From Tharpella sp964457755 (GTDB lineage Bacteria; Desulfobacterota; Anaeroferrophillalia; Anaeroferrophillales; Tharpellaceae): 64,000 nt of DNA. Both the position numbers and the translations under genes were made by a program. Positions 1-8,016 of this stretch are shown piece by piece. The stretch spans positions 1 to 64,000 of the forward strand of contig CAYWGC010000001.1 of the NCBI GenBank assembly GCA_964457755.1. The letters are read 5' to 3'. A model generated the notes under the pieces. That model saw only the letters and a program-made list of their open reading frames with translations. It searched no databases and was not told the DNA's origin. Within the stretch, counting starts at the first letter, position 1. Each line of letters begins with the position of its first letter.

Positions 1-220
1 ATATCTGCGTAAACGCAAACTTATAATTTTTTGTACTTCAAATTTTTACTTTTTTCTCTTTGTATCTCCTCTAAAAAAGGTGGTTCTCTGGTTAAGCGGC
101 GCTGATCCCTCGTTATCCCTCAACCTAACCTTTATTTTTTTGTGGATATGTTCGTATCACAGACCATAACAAAAAGCACTATCCATTTTGACAAAGTTAG
201 TGCCGGGAGTGTCCTGTAAG

Positions 221-490
221 TCAAACGTTATTCGCATAATTTCGACACGCACGCAAGAGCTCCATCATCTGTTTTCGCTGTTCCGTGTAAGTCCGGCTCC
301 GCATCCCGTGTTTGAAGGCGTTTTGGTTGCCTGCTGGTGCCCCTGTAGATTTCCCGCCATGTAACTTGCACCGACCCGTACCGACGTGATCTGTGCCCCA
401 ACCGGCCTTTTGCTGGCAGGGTGTACCGGTTCTGTTTTTAGCCCCACAACGTGGATAATCGTCATGGGGTTGATCGTCACTTTTTTTCAT
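221..490 (-). CDS. Small element protein with HGGKSTGAPAGNQNA motif
   Basis: This is an 89-residue protein of unknown function. The motif HGGKSTGAPAGNQNAFKHG near the middle is typical of small proteins found in phages and integrative elements, where it is usually left as hypothetical or terminase-adjacent. An upstream Cys pair (RCGAKNRTGTPC) and a later Cys-Lys-Leu-His could bind metal. I chose the ATG at 490 rather than 520, because AAGGAGGGGG sits 8 bases before 490. The start overlaps the 3' end of the upstream gene by 14 bp, so the two are probably translationally coupled. Confidence 0.6.
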   Translation of the reverse strand: MKKSDDQPHDDYPRCGAKNRTGTPCQQKAGWGTDHVGTGRCKLHGGKSTGAPAGNQNAFKHGMRSRTYTEQRKQMMELLRACRNYANNV

Positions 491-1130
491 CACTACCCCC
501 TCCTTGATGGTGTACTTCACCTATGATTGCCTGACCCCCTGCGTTGACATTAACGTGTTCGACGACTACTTTTTGTTGGCCGCCTCGGCGGTACTTTGAC
601 AGGGTTCCCATCTGAATGGAAAAAGTGCGCATGAATCGATCTGCAAAGCGAAGGTACATCTCTCGGTGAGCTATCAGATCGCTCTTCTCTGCGCGATTAA
701 AACAATTCATTGCCTGGCTGTGGGTCGCAACCATCTGAGAGATAAGTAGTCCCTCAAAAGCATCCTGCGGCTGCAGTTCCATCATCATTGCAGATGCTTT
801 TTCCAGTGATGCTTTAGATTCTGCTACCCCAGTCGGATTTTCACATGATGATATTTGGCTCAGCAATTGGGCGCTGGCGACCGGTTGGAGCATCCCGGTA
901 GATTCATGAAGAGCTGTACGGCGTTCAAAGGCGGTTGCATCCTCATCTTTGTCGATACCGATTATCTTGGCGGCAACACCAGATTCTGTGCACTCAACTT
1001 CAAATTCAATACAGTCCGATTGCTTTTTAAGCTTTTTGAAGTAAGTCGTTATTTCTTCAATCCTTAAGTCACTAAGGTTTGCCGGAGCATTCTCATTGGT
1101 GTTTTTGCTGCAACTGATTTCTTTTTTCAT
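477..1130 (-). CDS. Conserved element protein, unknown function
   Basis: A 217-residue soluble protein. The C-terminal part (LRFADRFMRTFSIQM followed by LSKYRRGGQQKVVVEHVNV and GGQAIIGEV) matches, from memory, a family often found beside primase genes in integrated elements and prophages; its function is unknown. The ATG is preceded by AAGGGG. It lies between the 89-residue upstream gene and the HGGK protein, all on the minus strand, and overlaps the latter by 14 bp. Confidence 0.6.
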   Translation of the reverse strand: MKKEISCSKNTNENAPANLSDLRIEEITTYFKKLKKQSDCIEFEVECTESGVAAKIIGIDKDEDATAFERRTALHESTGMLQPVASAQLLSQISSCENPTGVAESKASLEKASAMMMELQPQDAFEGLLISQMVATHSQAMNCFNRAEKSDLIAHREMYLRFADRFMRTFSIQMGTLSKYRRGGQQKVVVEHVNVNAGGQAIIGEVHHQGGGSDEKK

Positions 1131-1170
1131 GGGTCTAACCCCTTATCGATAATTAATTATTGGTTAGTAT

Positions 1171-1194
1171 TGCGGTGCCCAAATTTAGGCACCC
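1171..1194. repeat. Short hairpin between two element genes
   Basis: GGTGCC and its complement are separated by an AT-rich loop in the 150 bp gap between minus-strand element genes. No T-tract follows, so this is more likely a processing or operator site than a terminator. Confidence 0.35.
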
Positions 1195-1281
1195 CCGGTT
1201 ACTTATTTCCGTAATAATTCCAATACTGACTCCGCCTTATCCATGGTTGAATGGGTGCCCCTGAAGGCGACGGATCTAGGT

Positions 1282-1551
1282 TTATTGATTAACGTCAACC
1301 TTCCCATCTCTAAACTTGGCAAGTTCCGACCTGAAATGCTTCAGCATCTCATGCCCGGTTTCCCAATGTTTATCAAACCCCAATTCTTTCTCGTACCAAG
1401 CGATCACATCTTTAACTTTCATGTAGGTAGTTTGATCGGTTTCCCAGGTAATCATGGTTAGACCATCAATGGCGGCCACAAGTGGAGTAATACCAGTGTG
1501 ATCAAATTTAACGTAAAACTCTTTACCGTCTGTTGTAAATGGTGCGGTCAT
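1282..1551 (-). CDS. Hypothetical element protein, 89 aa
   Basis: I do not recognise this family. It is a small acidic protein with the pattern WETDQTTYMKVKDVIAWYEKELGF, and no membrane segment or Cys cluster. The upstream ATG at 1566 overlaps the ribosome-binding site (ATGGAGGATAATACA then ATG), so the start at 1551 is preferred. The TGTCAC-rich array lies directly upstream, so this gene may be controlled by whatever binds there. Confidence 0.5.
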   Translation of the reverse strand: MTAPFTTDGKEFYVKFDHTGITPLVAAIDGLTMITWETDQTTYMKVKDVIAWYEKELGFDKHWETGHEMLKHFRSELAKFRDGKVDVNQ

Positions 1552-1590
1552 TGTATTATCCTCCATATAGAAAATGTTTGAAATATACCT

Positions 1591-1782
1591 TGTGACAGTG
1601 TGACATGTGACAAATAGGCGTTTAGCCCTTTGTATTGCTAGGTTTGCTTGTCACCTCTGCTTGTGTGACACCGTGACAACTGGGATTTGTTGTCACGGTG
1701 TCACACTTTGTCACAACCCAGTTTGTGACAGCCAACACAAGCAAACACAAAGCCTAGAAGAAGGTTTGTCACGTGTCACACA
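1591..1782. repeat. TGTCAC/GTGACA iteron-like array
   Basis: About twelve copies of TGTCAC or its complement GTGACA occur in roughly 190 bp, in both orientations. They include adjacent pairs such as TGTGACAGTGTGACATGTGA and an inverted pair around 1665-1705. The array sits between the end of the primase-helicase gene and the start of the 89-residue gene. It resembles iterons of a replication origin or a multi-site operator. Its position next to a prim-pol/DUF3987 gene favours an element origin, but that is inference. Confidence 0.6.
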
Positions 1783-1787
1783 AAGTC

Positions 1788-4115
1788 TTAGCTTAAATAT
1801 AATTTCCCATCATCCAGTCTGATCAAATCGTTATTAATAAGATCAGTTATGACGGGGTTAATAACACCAGAGGTTAAATGTAAGCCCCGATAAACCTCAC
1901 GCTTACTTGCCCCATTATGATCTGCCAGATATTTAATAACTTTGTCTGAGATTGATTGACTGGCCGGTTCCTGGCTATGCAAACTATCAGATAATAGGGC
2001 CATTGCCTTGGCAGCGTGATGAAGGTGGAATTCTGCAATCTTAATCCCGTTCTTGATCATATTGATATCGATAACACCCCGACCTTCATCAGTAACATTT
2101 TCAATGGTAGAAGGGGCTAAGAGAGCGAGAAACCCCGCGTATCTTAGAGCGTAACTGAATGCCTTAGGAATAAATCCTTTAAACTGCTCTGAAAACTTCT
2201 TCCTATTAAGGTCATTTCGCCAGCCTTTAAAATGATCCCAAGCTTCTGGTGTTAATACCAGTACAACTTTATCCCCTCCCTCAGTAAAAGCTCTCAGCCG
2301 TTCACAAAGGTCATCCCAATATTGTTTCTCTAGTCCGTTCCATGCTTCATCTGTCAAATCGAAAGGTTCGTTGTCTCCGACAAACAGTGAGAAGCGAAAG
2401 TTGGTTCCGTCGTTACAAAAGATATTACCACCACCCTTAAATAACCCCCGCCATACAGAGGGCTGCACTCCACCGCAAATATTTACCCGCGCACCCATTA
2501 TAAGACGATTTCCAGAAGCACGAACTACCCTGGCAGGCTTTCCGTCAAATAGTTTTAACCAGGATTCTCGATCACTTCCATTTCCACCTTTGTATTGATT
2601 CTGAGCATTAAAGAAGCCGCTTATTTCATCATGTATTGCCGCAACGCCACCATTGCCATCTTTCCCGTCAAGGTCTGCGTGTAAGCCCTCAATAGTTAGC
2701 TCACTGCAAACCTTGCCTTGTGGTTCTGACGGTTCCGGACCCCTGTCCTTTTTATCTGGAGTCTTCCATTCCTCAAGCGCCATGAAATGTCGCTCAGTCA
2801 GGTCTTTCTGATATTCCCATATTGGTGAACATAAGGCATTGGCAGCGGGGGTTTTACCAGCCCCTGACATCCTGATATCAGCATTCCAGAAAATCATTGG
2901 CTCTTGCCAACCTGGTTTGGCCTCGACCATGATCTGGTTACCAACAATAGCCCCGACAATTGCGCACGCCACACCATGTAGCGGCTCCGGGTCAGTCGCG
3001 TGAGCGACAGCACATTTTCTGGTACAGTTAAGAAATTCAGGGGGGAAGGCGTCGTCACAGTTGTCTGGGAAGGTTGTCATCGTAAGCTCCCAGGTATCCC
3101 ACTCATCGGGCCAAAGATCTAATTCTTGGCACACATCTTTAAATGTTTGATCTTTACAGGAATCATGGAAGCACTGATACCGGACAACCCCATCAGCGCC
3201 AACAATAATGCTGGCTTCATTTGGTGAGTGATCCGAGTTAAACACACACTCCTTCAACTTGTACATAATGGCCCCTTCATCAAGATCCTTTGTTCCCATG
3301 ATCTCAAGTCCGGCCTTCTCACAGTAGGCTTCAATATCAATTGTGCTCCCAGCACTCGGCCCAGAAGTGAGGTTCATAAACTTATCCAGAGAGCCAAACT
3401 TATCAATTACGGACTGTAGCTGCTCTCGGGATACCGTAACCCGCTTATTGGGGATACTCTTAATCTCCGATCGCCGCTGAGGTCGATCTGGAGTATCCGG
3501 GCCTTTGCGGGTCATGGTACCGTACAGTTTGGTGATTCTAGATTCGTTGAATACGACCGTATCAATCTTCACGGCATCATCGCTGAATCGGCTACTGATA
3601 GCCTTTAGGAACTCCCGAATCAGCGGTTTATCCTCGACTGGCAAGTTGACAGCGTACAGGGCATGGTAGCCATTGCCTGACATGCATATTATAGGTTCCG
3701 GGAAGCCGAACTCATTTCGCAGAGCATCAACCACGGCAACGCAACGCAACCGGGCCGCCTCAAGCTCTACGGCTGTCGAGTTGGTATCTTTCTCCCGCTC
3801 TGGATCGCAATCAATCAATAATAGTGTGTAACGCTCAATATGCTTATCTGCCAGCTTTGGGGTTGTTTGTCGGATGGGTTCGTTTAGGTTCTGAATATGT
3901 TCGGCCTTGGGTTTGTTCAAGGTGATGTAAACACCTTTAACCCGACCATCCTGATCAAACTTGTCAACCGCCCTCTCCAGGGCATCAATGTTATCGTAAT
4001 AGCCGGAAGCAACTATATTCTTATTACCCTTCTTGGGTTTCTTAATTACCCTAACCTCAACTATGCCGTTCCGTTTAAGGGACAGTTGAGCTGTCTTTCT
4101 GGTATCATTTTGCAT
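1788..4115 (-). CDS. Prim-pol/DUF3987 element replication protein
   Basis: A 775-residue protein likely to start replication of the element. The N-terminal archaeo-eukaryotic-type primase-polymerase domain spans about residues 90-210, with metal ligands in LLLIDCDPER (D102, D104), the nucleotide-binding motif MSGNGYHALYAV (H151) and KLYGTMTRKG. A Cys/His cluster at about 290-320 (ECVFNSDHS, YQCFHDSC) looks like a primase zinc element. A DUF3987 helicase-like domain follows, with Walker A-like MSGAGKTPA at about 416-424 and an AIHDEISGFF segment. A winged helix is likely at about 715-775. AAAGGAG precedes the ATG. P4-like satellites use the same primase-helicase fusion logic. Confidence 0.85.
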   Translation of the reverse strand: MQNDTRKTAQLSLKRNGIVEVRVIKKPKKGNKNIVASGYYDNIDALERAVDKFDQDGRVKGVYITLNKPKAEHIQNLNEPIRQTTPKLADKHIERYTLLLIDCDPEREKDTNSTAVELEAARLRCVAVVDALRNEFGFPEPIICMSGNGYHALYAVNLPVEDKPLIREFLKAISSRFSDDAVKIDTVVFNESRITKLYGTMTRKGPDTPDRPQRRSEIKSIPNKRVTVSREQLQSVIDKFGSLDKFMNLTSGPSAGSTIDIEAYCEKAGLEIMGTKDLDEGAIMYKLKECVFNSDHSPNEASIIVGADGVVRYQCFHDSCKDQTFKDVCQELDLWPDEWDTWELTMTTFPDNCDDAFPPEFLNCTRKCAVAHATDPEPLHGVACAIVGAIVGNQIMVEAKPGWQEPMIFWNADIRMSGAGKTPAANALCSPIWEYQKDLTERHFMALEEWKTPDKKDRGPEPSEPQGKVCSELTIEGLHADLDGKDGNGGVAAIHDEISGFFNAQNQYKGGNGSDRESWLKLFDGKPARVVRASGNRLIMGARVNICGGVQPSVWRGLFKGGGNIFCNDGTNFRFSLFVGDNEPFDLTDEAWNGLEKQYWDDLCERLRAFTEGGDKVVLVLTPEAWDHFKGWRNDLNRKKFSEQFKGFIPKAFSYALRYAGFLALLAPSTIENVTDEGRGVIDINMIKNGIKIAEFHLHHAAKAMALLSDSLHSQEPASQSISDKVIKYLADHNGASKREVYRGLHLTSGVINPVITDLINNDLIRLDDGKLYLS

Positions 4116-4259
4116 AACGAACTACTCCTTTCATACAGGAGAGGGTGGGCGCAGCGGCAAGGAACTTGACAAAGACCACATAAACTGCTATGGTATTTGC
4201 ATCTTAAGCAAGTCCCGTCCAACTGAACCCCGGCAACTCTCCATTGTCGGGTTTCTGTT

Positions 4260-4538
4260 TTAAGCCACCTGCTGTTTTTCAATCACGAACCCTCGACCGA
4301 ACATATACCTAGACAATGACTCAATAGGGTAACCCACCTCGCCTCGAGCACCGAAAATGATCCGCTCATCAGGCCCTCGGCCAAGACAGTCATCATTTCT
4401 GCATGTCCCTGGCTGTAGAAAGCCACAGGAGGGCCCAGCAACTTTCGAGCGCTTAATTATTGAGCCAGCACCATTCTCTTTCAGGAAACTAACAATTGCT
4501 TCCACCCCAACCACATTAACCTTCATCCTTTCAGCCAT
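4260..4538 (-). CDS. Hypothetical element protein with Cys cluster
   Basis: A 92-residue protein of unknown function. The mid-section CGFLQPGTCRNDDCLGRG clusters three Cys and could bind a metal, which would suit a small regulator. The start at 4538 follows GGGAGG by about 9 bases; the longer reading from 4571 lacks such a site. It is the first gene in the leftward block that leads into the primase gene, and a perfect 16-bp palindrome lies about 60 bp upstream. Confidence 0.55.
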   Translation of the reverse strand: MAERMKVNVVGVEAIVSFLKENGAGSIIKRSKVAGPSCGFLQPGTCRNDDCLGRGPDERIIFGARGEVGYPIESLSRYMFGRGFVIEKQQVA

Positions 4539-4598
4539 GTTTTGTTCCTCCCATATTGTCACAATGATCAATCGATAATGAATGTAATGACAAATCTG

Positions 4599-4614
4599 AT
4601 AAGCATATGCTTAT
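4599..4614. promoter_or_regulatory. 16-bp perfect palindrome, likely operator
   Basis: ATAAGCATATGCTTAT is self-complementary over all 16 bases. It lies just upstream of the minus-strand gene starting at 4538, where an element repressor or activator would be expected to bind. Confidence 0.45.
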
Positions 4615-4891
4615 GGATAGAAATCTCGATTGCAAACTAATTTCATGTTTCTTGAAAGTCTTTTGATTTGAGGGAGTTAGCGGGATAATTTGGGGGGATT
4701 GCGTATCTATTGGATTAAAGATAAATATCCATAGATTAAGTTGCTGATTTCATTGGGTTGTTTGCTTGAACAGGGGAGCTCTATCGTAAAAGGTAAGAGC
4801 TCTTGTAGTTGGCAGGAGGGGTAAATAAGACATGTGATCTGCTGTCCGGCTAATTACAGGGGTTGGCAAAAGTCACAAGTATAGTCTCTGT
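4615..4891. other. Regulatory gap in the element
   Basis: No convincing gene is present. A 7-bp inverted repeat (GAGCTCT at 4776-4782 and AGAGCTC at 4796-4802) has no T-tract and looks more like a protein site than a terminator. Otherwise I see only AT-rich intergenic DNA. Confidence 0.4.
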
Positions 4892-5596
4892 TCATCTGTA
4901 GTCTTCATCATTTATTCTCTGCTGTTGATTCTGTGAATCTACAAACTCGCGGATAATTCCGGCGAGTGTCCCGCAGTTTAATAATGGATCAAGGATTTTA
5001 ACGATATCGCCAACTGGGGAGCTTTCGATCACGTCAATCTCATTCCAACACCTGGCAACAGGCTTGCCTGTTGCCTCCTCATAAATCTTAAACAGTTCTG
5101 AGATCAGGTGCCGTCCTGGTAAATCTTTCGACTTTGCGCGTTTTCTAAACGGCTTTTCATTTGTGATAGTTGATAGAAAATCCTGGATATAGCGTATCCT
5201 CATCGTTGCCTTGTCAATTGGTTCAATTAGTGAGCCTGCAAGATGATATGAGCGAATGCTGGGAGGTAAGTCGTTTTTCTCCATATATCGATGTTTGTAG
5301 TGGTGGTAAATCTGATCATGCAATTTTGGTGTAATTTTATGAATGTCCTTTAAAAGCTTATCGCTTGCCTCTATAAAGTTTTGGGTTGACTCAATTAGCG
5401 TCTCAAGTGATTGTCGGTCGTCTTTGGGGCGTGGTCTATCACTGAGGACTTCTCGCGCAAGCAGGTACATATCACATTGTGATTCGACATCATAAACTGC
5501 AGATTCTTTCTGTAATATTTCTAGTAATTGATCTTTGATCTCATCTGAGAAGAGATTGATACCGTCTTCGGAACGTTCCGACCATCTGGTGTTCAC
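4892..5596 (-). CDS. Hypothetical element protein, 234 aa
   Basis: I do not recognise this family. It is a charged, mostly helical soluble protein without signal peptide, membrane segment or obvious catalytic motif. It sits alone between the integrase and the replication block, which is typical of accessory cargo or a regulator in integrative elements. No function is assigned. Confidence 0.55.
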   Translation of the reverse strand: MNTRWSERSEDGINLFSDEIKDQLLEILQKESAVYDVESQCDMYLLAREVLSDRPRPKDDRQSLETLIESTQNFIEASDKLLKDIHKITPKLHDQIYHHYKHRYMEKNDLPPSIRSYHLAGSLIEPIDKATMRIRYIQDFLSTITNEKPFRKRAKSKDLPGRHLISELFKIYEEATGKPVARCWNEIDVIESSPVGDIVKILDPLLNCGTLAGIIREFVDSQNQQQRINDEDYR

Positions 5597-5743
5597 AATC
5601 TTGACCTCCTGTCGTTGGGTTGCCCAGTGAGAGATGCCTCAATCAGTCGCTAAAGGAAAGCAGACTTTTGCACTGTCGTACTAGATCGGGGAAAGTAGTT
5701 TACTGTGCCAATGAATATCTAATTTACTTAAGCTATTGAACCC

Positions 5744-6970
5744 TTACTTAAAATTCGCTTCAATAACATTATCCTTTCTGTCACTTTCTATCCGATGCAG
5801 CTCATTCGCCCAAGCAATCAAAGCCTGTTCGATCTCCTCTGCTCGATCATACTTATCATAAAAAGTTCGGGTGACTCCAGTCACTGAATGCCCTAAGATA
5901 TCTGGAACAACGGATCCGTGTTTGAGCATTGCGATATGAGTTGCTGCAGTTCGTCTCAGATCATGCGGGGTAAATGCTCCAACATTTTGCAAGTGCTGTT
6001 GCATTTTCCTGACTCTGCTCGTTAAGGTATCCCGCCGCATGTGTGGCGTCTTGCCCTCAACCGGGAAAACATATTCTTCTAAAGCAAAGTCTTCCTTCCT
6101 GTCCTCAATGATCTGCCTAGCCGGAACCGACAAGAAAACCCTATGCCCCTTGCCAGGCTTTATATCTTTACCTTCCATCTCAAACCACCCATCTCGGATC
6201 TGCGAGAGACGCATGGCTACAATTTCGCCGGGCCGCTGGCCGGTTAACAGAATAAGCCTAAGAGCATCAGCAAAGTTCCTAGGGCATTTATCTGGGTCGT
6301 TCAGAATGAAAAACAGCTCTTCGAGTTCTGTGGCACTTAACACTCGCTCTTTGACAACTTCTTTCCCTGGGGGCCGAATACTAGCAGCTGGACTCGATTC
6401 AAGTAATCCAACACTCACGGCATATGTCAAGATTCCCTTGATCGTAGCCAGCACTCTATTTGCTTGAATGGGAGTTTTTAAAGATATGTTTTCAACCAAC
6501 CGGATAATTGTCATTTTATCGATCTCATCAATGGTAAAACTACCCCATGCAGGAAGGATAAACTTATCAATCAACCGTTTATATTCAACCACGGTTCGCG
6601 GTTTCAATTGAGGCGTGGCATAATATGTCAAATATCGATCTCCAAGGGATTTAAAGGATTGTTCAGCCTCTTGAACCTGTGCTTCCACCTCTTCCTTTTG
6701 TCGTTCATGTAGTGGATCAATGCCATTTTCAAATTTCACCGACAGTTCTTGATACTCAAGTAAAAGTTCTTTCAGACTCTTTGCAGGATAGCTTCCTATA
6801 TTGATCTCGCGGCGCTGTCCTTCAATCTGATATCTGAACTGGAAAGCAATCCGCCCCCCCGTACCGACGAGAAGAAATAACCCTGGACTGCTGTCGATGT
6901 AAACCCTATAGCGTTTACTTTTCGGTTTGAGTGCCAGCAGTCCTCTGTCTGTTAACCTGGAAATATTCAT
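5744..6970 (-). CDS. int: P4-type tyrosine integrase
   Basis: A 408-residue site-specific recombinase. The N-terminal DUF4102 arm-binding domain (about 1-90) is followed by a core-binding SAM-like domain (about 105-190) and the catalytic domain. Visible catalytic residues are R246 in LLTGQRPGEI, H336 and R339 in PHDLRRTAATH, H361 in LGHS and the tyrosine nucleophile, likely Y371 in FYDKYD. GAAGGGGGG precedes the ATG. The enzyme lies next to a tRNA-Arg(ACG) 3' half at 7127-7174, the normal target type for this family, so it probably inserted this element there. Confidence 0.93.
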   Translation of the reverse strand: MNISRLTDRGLLALKPKSKRYRVYIDSSPGLFLLVGTGGRIAFQFRYQIEGQRREINIGSYPAKSLKELLLEYQELSVKFENGIDPLHERQKEEVEAQVQEAEQSFKSLGDRYLTYYATPQLKPRTVVEYKRLIDKFILPAWGSFTIDEIDKMTIIRLVENISLKTPIQANRVLATIKGILTYAVSVGLLESSPAASIRPPGKEVVKERVLSATELEELFFILNDPDKCPRNFADALRLILLTGQRPGEIVAMRLSQIRDGWFEMEGKDIKPGKGHRVFLSVPARQIIEDRKEDFALEEYVFPVEGKTPHMRRDTLTSRVRKMQQHLQNVGAFTPHDLRRTAATHIAMLKHGSVVPDILGHSVTGVTRTFYDKYDRAEEIEQALIAWANELHRIESDRKDNVIEANFK

Positions 6971-6987
6971 TTACCCCCCTTCAAAAG

Positions 6988-7011
6988 TGTCCGCCACATT
7001 GTCCGCCACAT
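6988..7011. repeat. Tandem 12-bp repeat (x2) upstream of int
   Basis: TGTCCGCCACAT is repeated exactly twice with no gap, immediately upstream of the integrase start and about 115 bp from the tRNA scar. The position suits an arm-type binding site for the integrase or its directionality factor. Confidence 0.6.
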
Positions 7012-7126
7012 CTACCCTTATAATGAGTTATTAGAAGTGATTAACCATGAACGATATACCAGGCAACTAACTGAAAGTCAAAGTGTTTTAGTTATGAAAA
7101 GGGAATGAGTATGAATGATAAAATCA

Positions 7127-7174
7127 TGACTACGGATCAGGAGGCCGGGAGTTCGAATCTTCTGCGGCGCGCCA
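7127..7174 (+). pseudogene. tRNA-Arg(ACG) 3' half, attachment-site scar
   Basis: The sequence reads as an anticodon loop CTACGGA (anticodon ACG at 7132-7134), the 3' anticodon strand, variable loop, T-arm with GTTCGAATC, acceptor 3' strand and CCA at 7172-7174. The matching acceptor 5' strand and D-arm are missing; what lies upstream is element DNA. This is the expected host-side junction left when an integrase recombines in a tRNA gene. The reconstituted tRNA should be at the other end of the element, beyond the window. Confidence 0.75.
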
Positions 7175-7182
7175 ATAATTAC

Positions 7183-7218
7183 AAGGGGTTAACTGATGAT
7201 TTCAGTTAACCCCTTTTT
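7183..7218 (+). terminator. tRNA-Arg terminator
   Basis: A 13-14 bp stem (AAGGGGTTAACTGA and complement), a short loop and a T-tract follow the tRNA 3' half. A near-copy follows the degenerate tRNA-like scar at 24.27 kb. Confidence 0.8.
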
Positions 7219-7232
7219 GCGTTTGGGAATTG

Positions 7233-7255
7233 GGTGCCAAGATAGGTGCCAAGAT
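7233..7255. repeat. Tandem direct repeat GGTGCCAAGAT (x2)
   Basis: Two exact 11-bp copies at a 12-bp period lie between the two tRNA 3' halves. The layout matches the repeat upstream of int at 6988-7011, although the sequence differs. It is possibly an arm-type site left by another integrase. Confidence 0.55.
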
Positions 7256-7315
7256 TTGAGATCGTAATAGAGGTCTAGGCACTGATCATTGCATAAAATG
7301 ATCTTCCTAACGAAT

Positions 7316-7365
7316 AAGGACTTCTAATCCGTAGGTCGAGCGTTCAAGTCGTTCCTGGCGCGCCA
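7316..7365 (+). pseudogene. tRNA-Arg(TCT) 3' half, second scar
   Basis: An anticodon loop CTTCTAA (anticodon TCT at 7323-7325), T-arm with a 5-bp stem around GTTCAAGTC, acceptor 3' strand CTGGCGC, discriminator G and CCA are all visible. No matching 5' half lies upstream. This is a second, independent attachment-site remnant 190 bp from the first. Confidence 0.65.
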
Positions 7366-7377
7366 ATAAAATCAAGC

Positions 7378-7410
7378 ACTTATCGAGATCCTCGGTAGGT
7401 GATTTTTCTT
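7378..7410 (+). terminator. Terminator after second tRNA scar
   Basis: A 10-bp stem with G-U pairs (ACTTATCGAG against CTCGGTAGGT) is followed by GATTTTTC, where a tRNA terminator is expected. Confidence 0.5.
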
Positions 7411-7412
7411 TA

Positions 7413-7432
7413 TGTAGCACTCTTGTAGCACT
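7413..7432. repeat. Tandem direct repeat TGTAGCACT (x2)
   Basis: Two exact 9-bp copies at an 11-bp period follow the second scar. This is the third distinct paired repeat in 450 bp at tRNA junctions. Confidence 0.5.
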
Positions 7433-8016
7433 AAATTTTACTTTGAAGAAATGTTGGATTGAAATTGCAATGCTTAGCCAACAGCTCCTTAATATTGGCC
7501 CGTCGAAAGAATTATCGTATTTCTATTACCCATAAGAACAAAATGGGTATTGTGTTTAAATGGTGGGTGTGCTTAAAAGATTTACGATTAATCTTAACCT
7601 CGACAATTATAAGAAAAGTTGAGATTGGTGGTGAAAAGATTGACCACAATCAAATATGTAATTCCTCCCAAACACCCACTCCATAAAATCCTTTCTCGAA
7701 CAGAATTTCATTTTTTTAATGATTGACTTTAGTCTGAAATATAGATATAGCTATATAGAAATTTATAAAGAAGCTTAAGTTTGCAGTTTAGCGATAAACT
7801 TGAGGTTGGTAAGTGTTATCTATTTACCCAAGACCGAGTAATCAAATCTGATCCTTACGAGGTTAACTCTCTCTTGTATGCCTTAATTCTCTGTGCCCCC
7901 GGCACCCCCCCCTTAAGACTCTATTAGGCGCCGATATGACATGTTATACAGAAAATATATAGCGTTAATATACAGATTTTTTCTGTATAAATATTTCGTT
8001 AAAAGGGAGAAGAACA
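7433..8016. other. Gene-free stretch with leader of the DUF302 gene
   Basis: I see no supported gene; a 75-codon plus-strand frame at 7459-7686 has no ribosome-binding site or family signature. Just before the DUF302 gene, TATACAG occurs at about 7955 and 7969-7975 with its complement CTGTATA at 7983-7989, forming a small hairpin or operator around a T-run. TTGACT near 7725 followed by AT-rich DNA could be a promoter. Confidence 0.4.

Noticed and set aside
1591..1782. CRISPR array
   Set aside because: The repeated unit is only 6-7 bp, occurs in both orientations and has no constant spacer length.
4061..4282. 73-residue Cys-rich frame overlapping the primase start
   Set aside because: It starts at TTG without a clear ribosome-binding site and overlaps both neighbours on the same strand; the Cys pattern alone is not enough.
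7127..7365. Functional tRNA genes
   Set aside because: Neither segment has an upstream acceptor 5' strand or D-arm; only 3' halves are present.
7459..7686. 75-codon plus-strand frame after the tRNA scars
   Set aside because: No ribosome-binding site, no family signature, low-complexity AT-rich composition.
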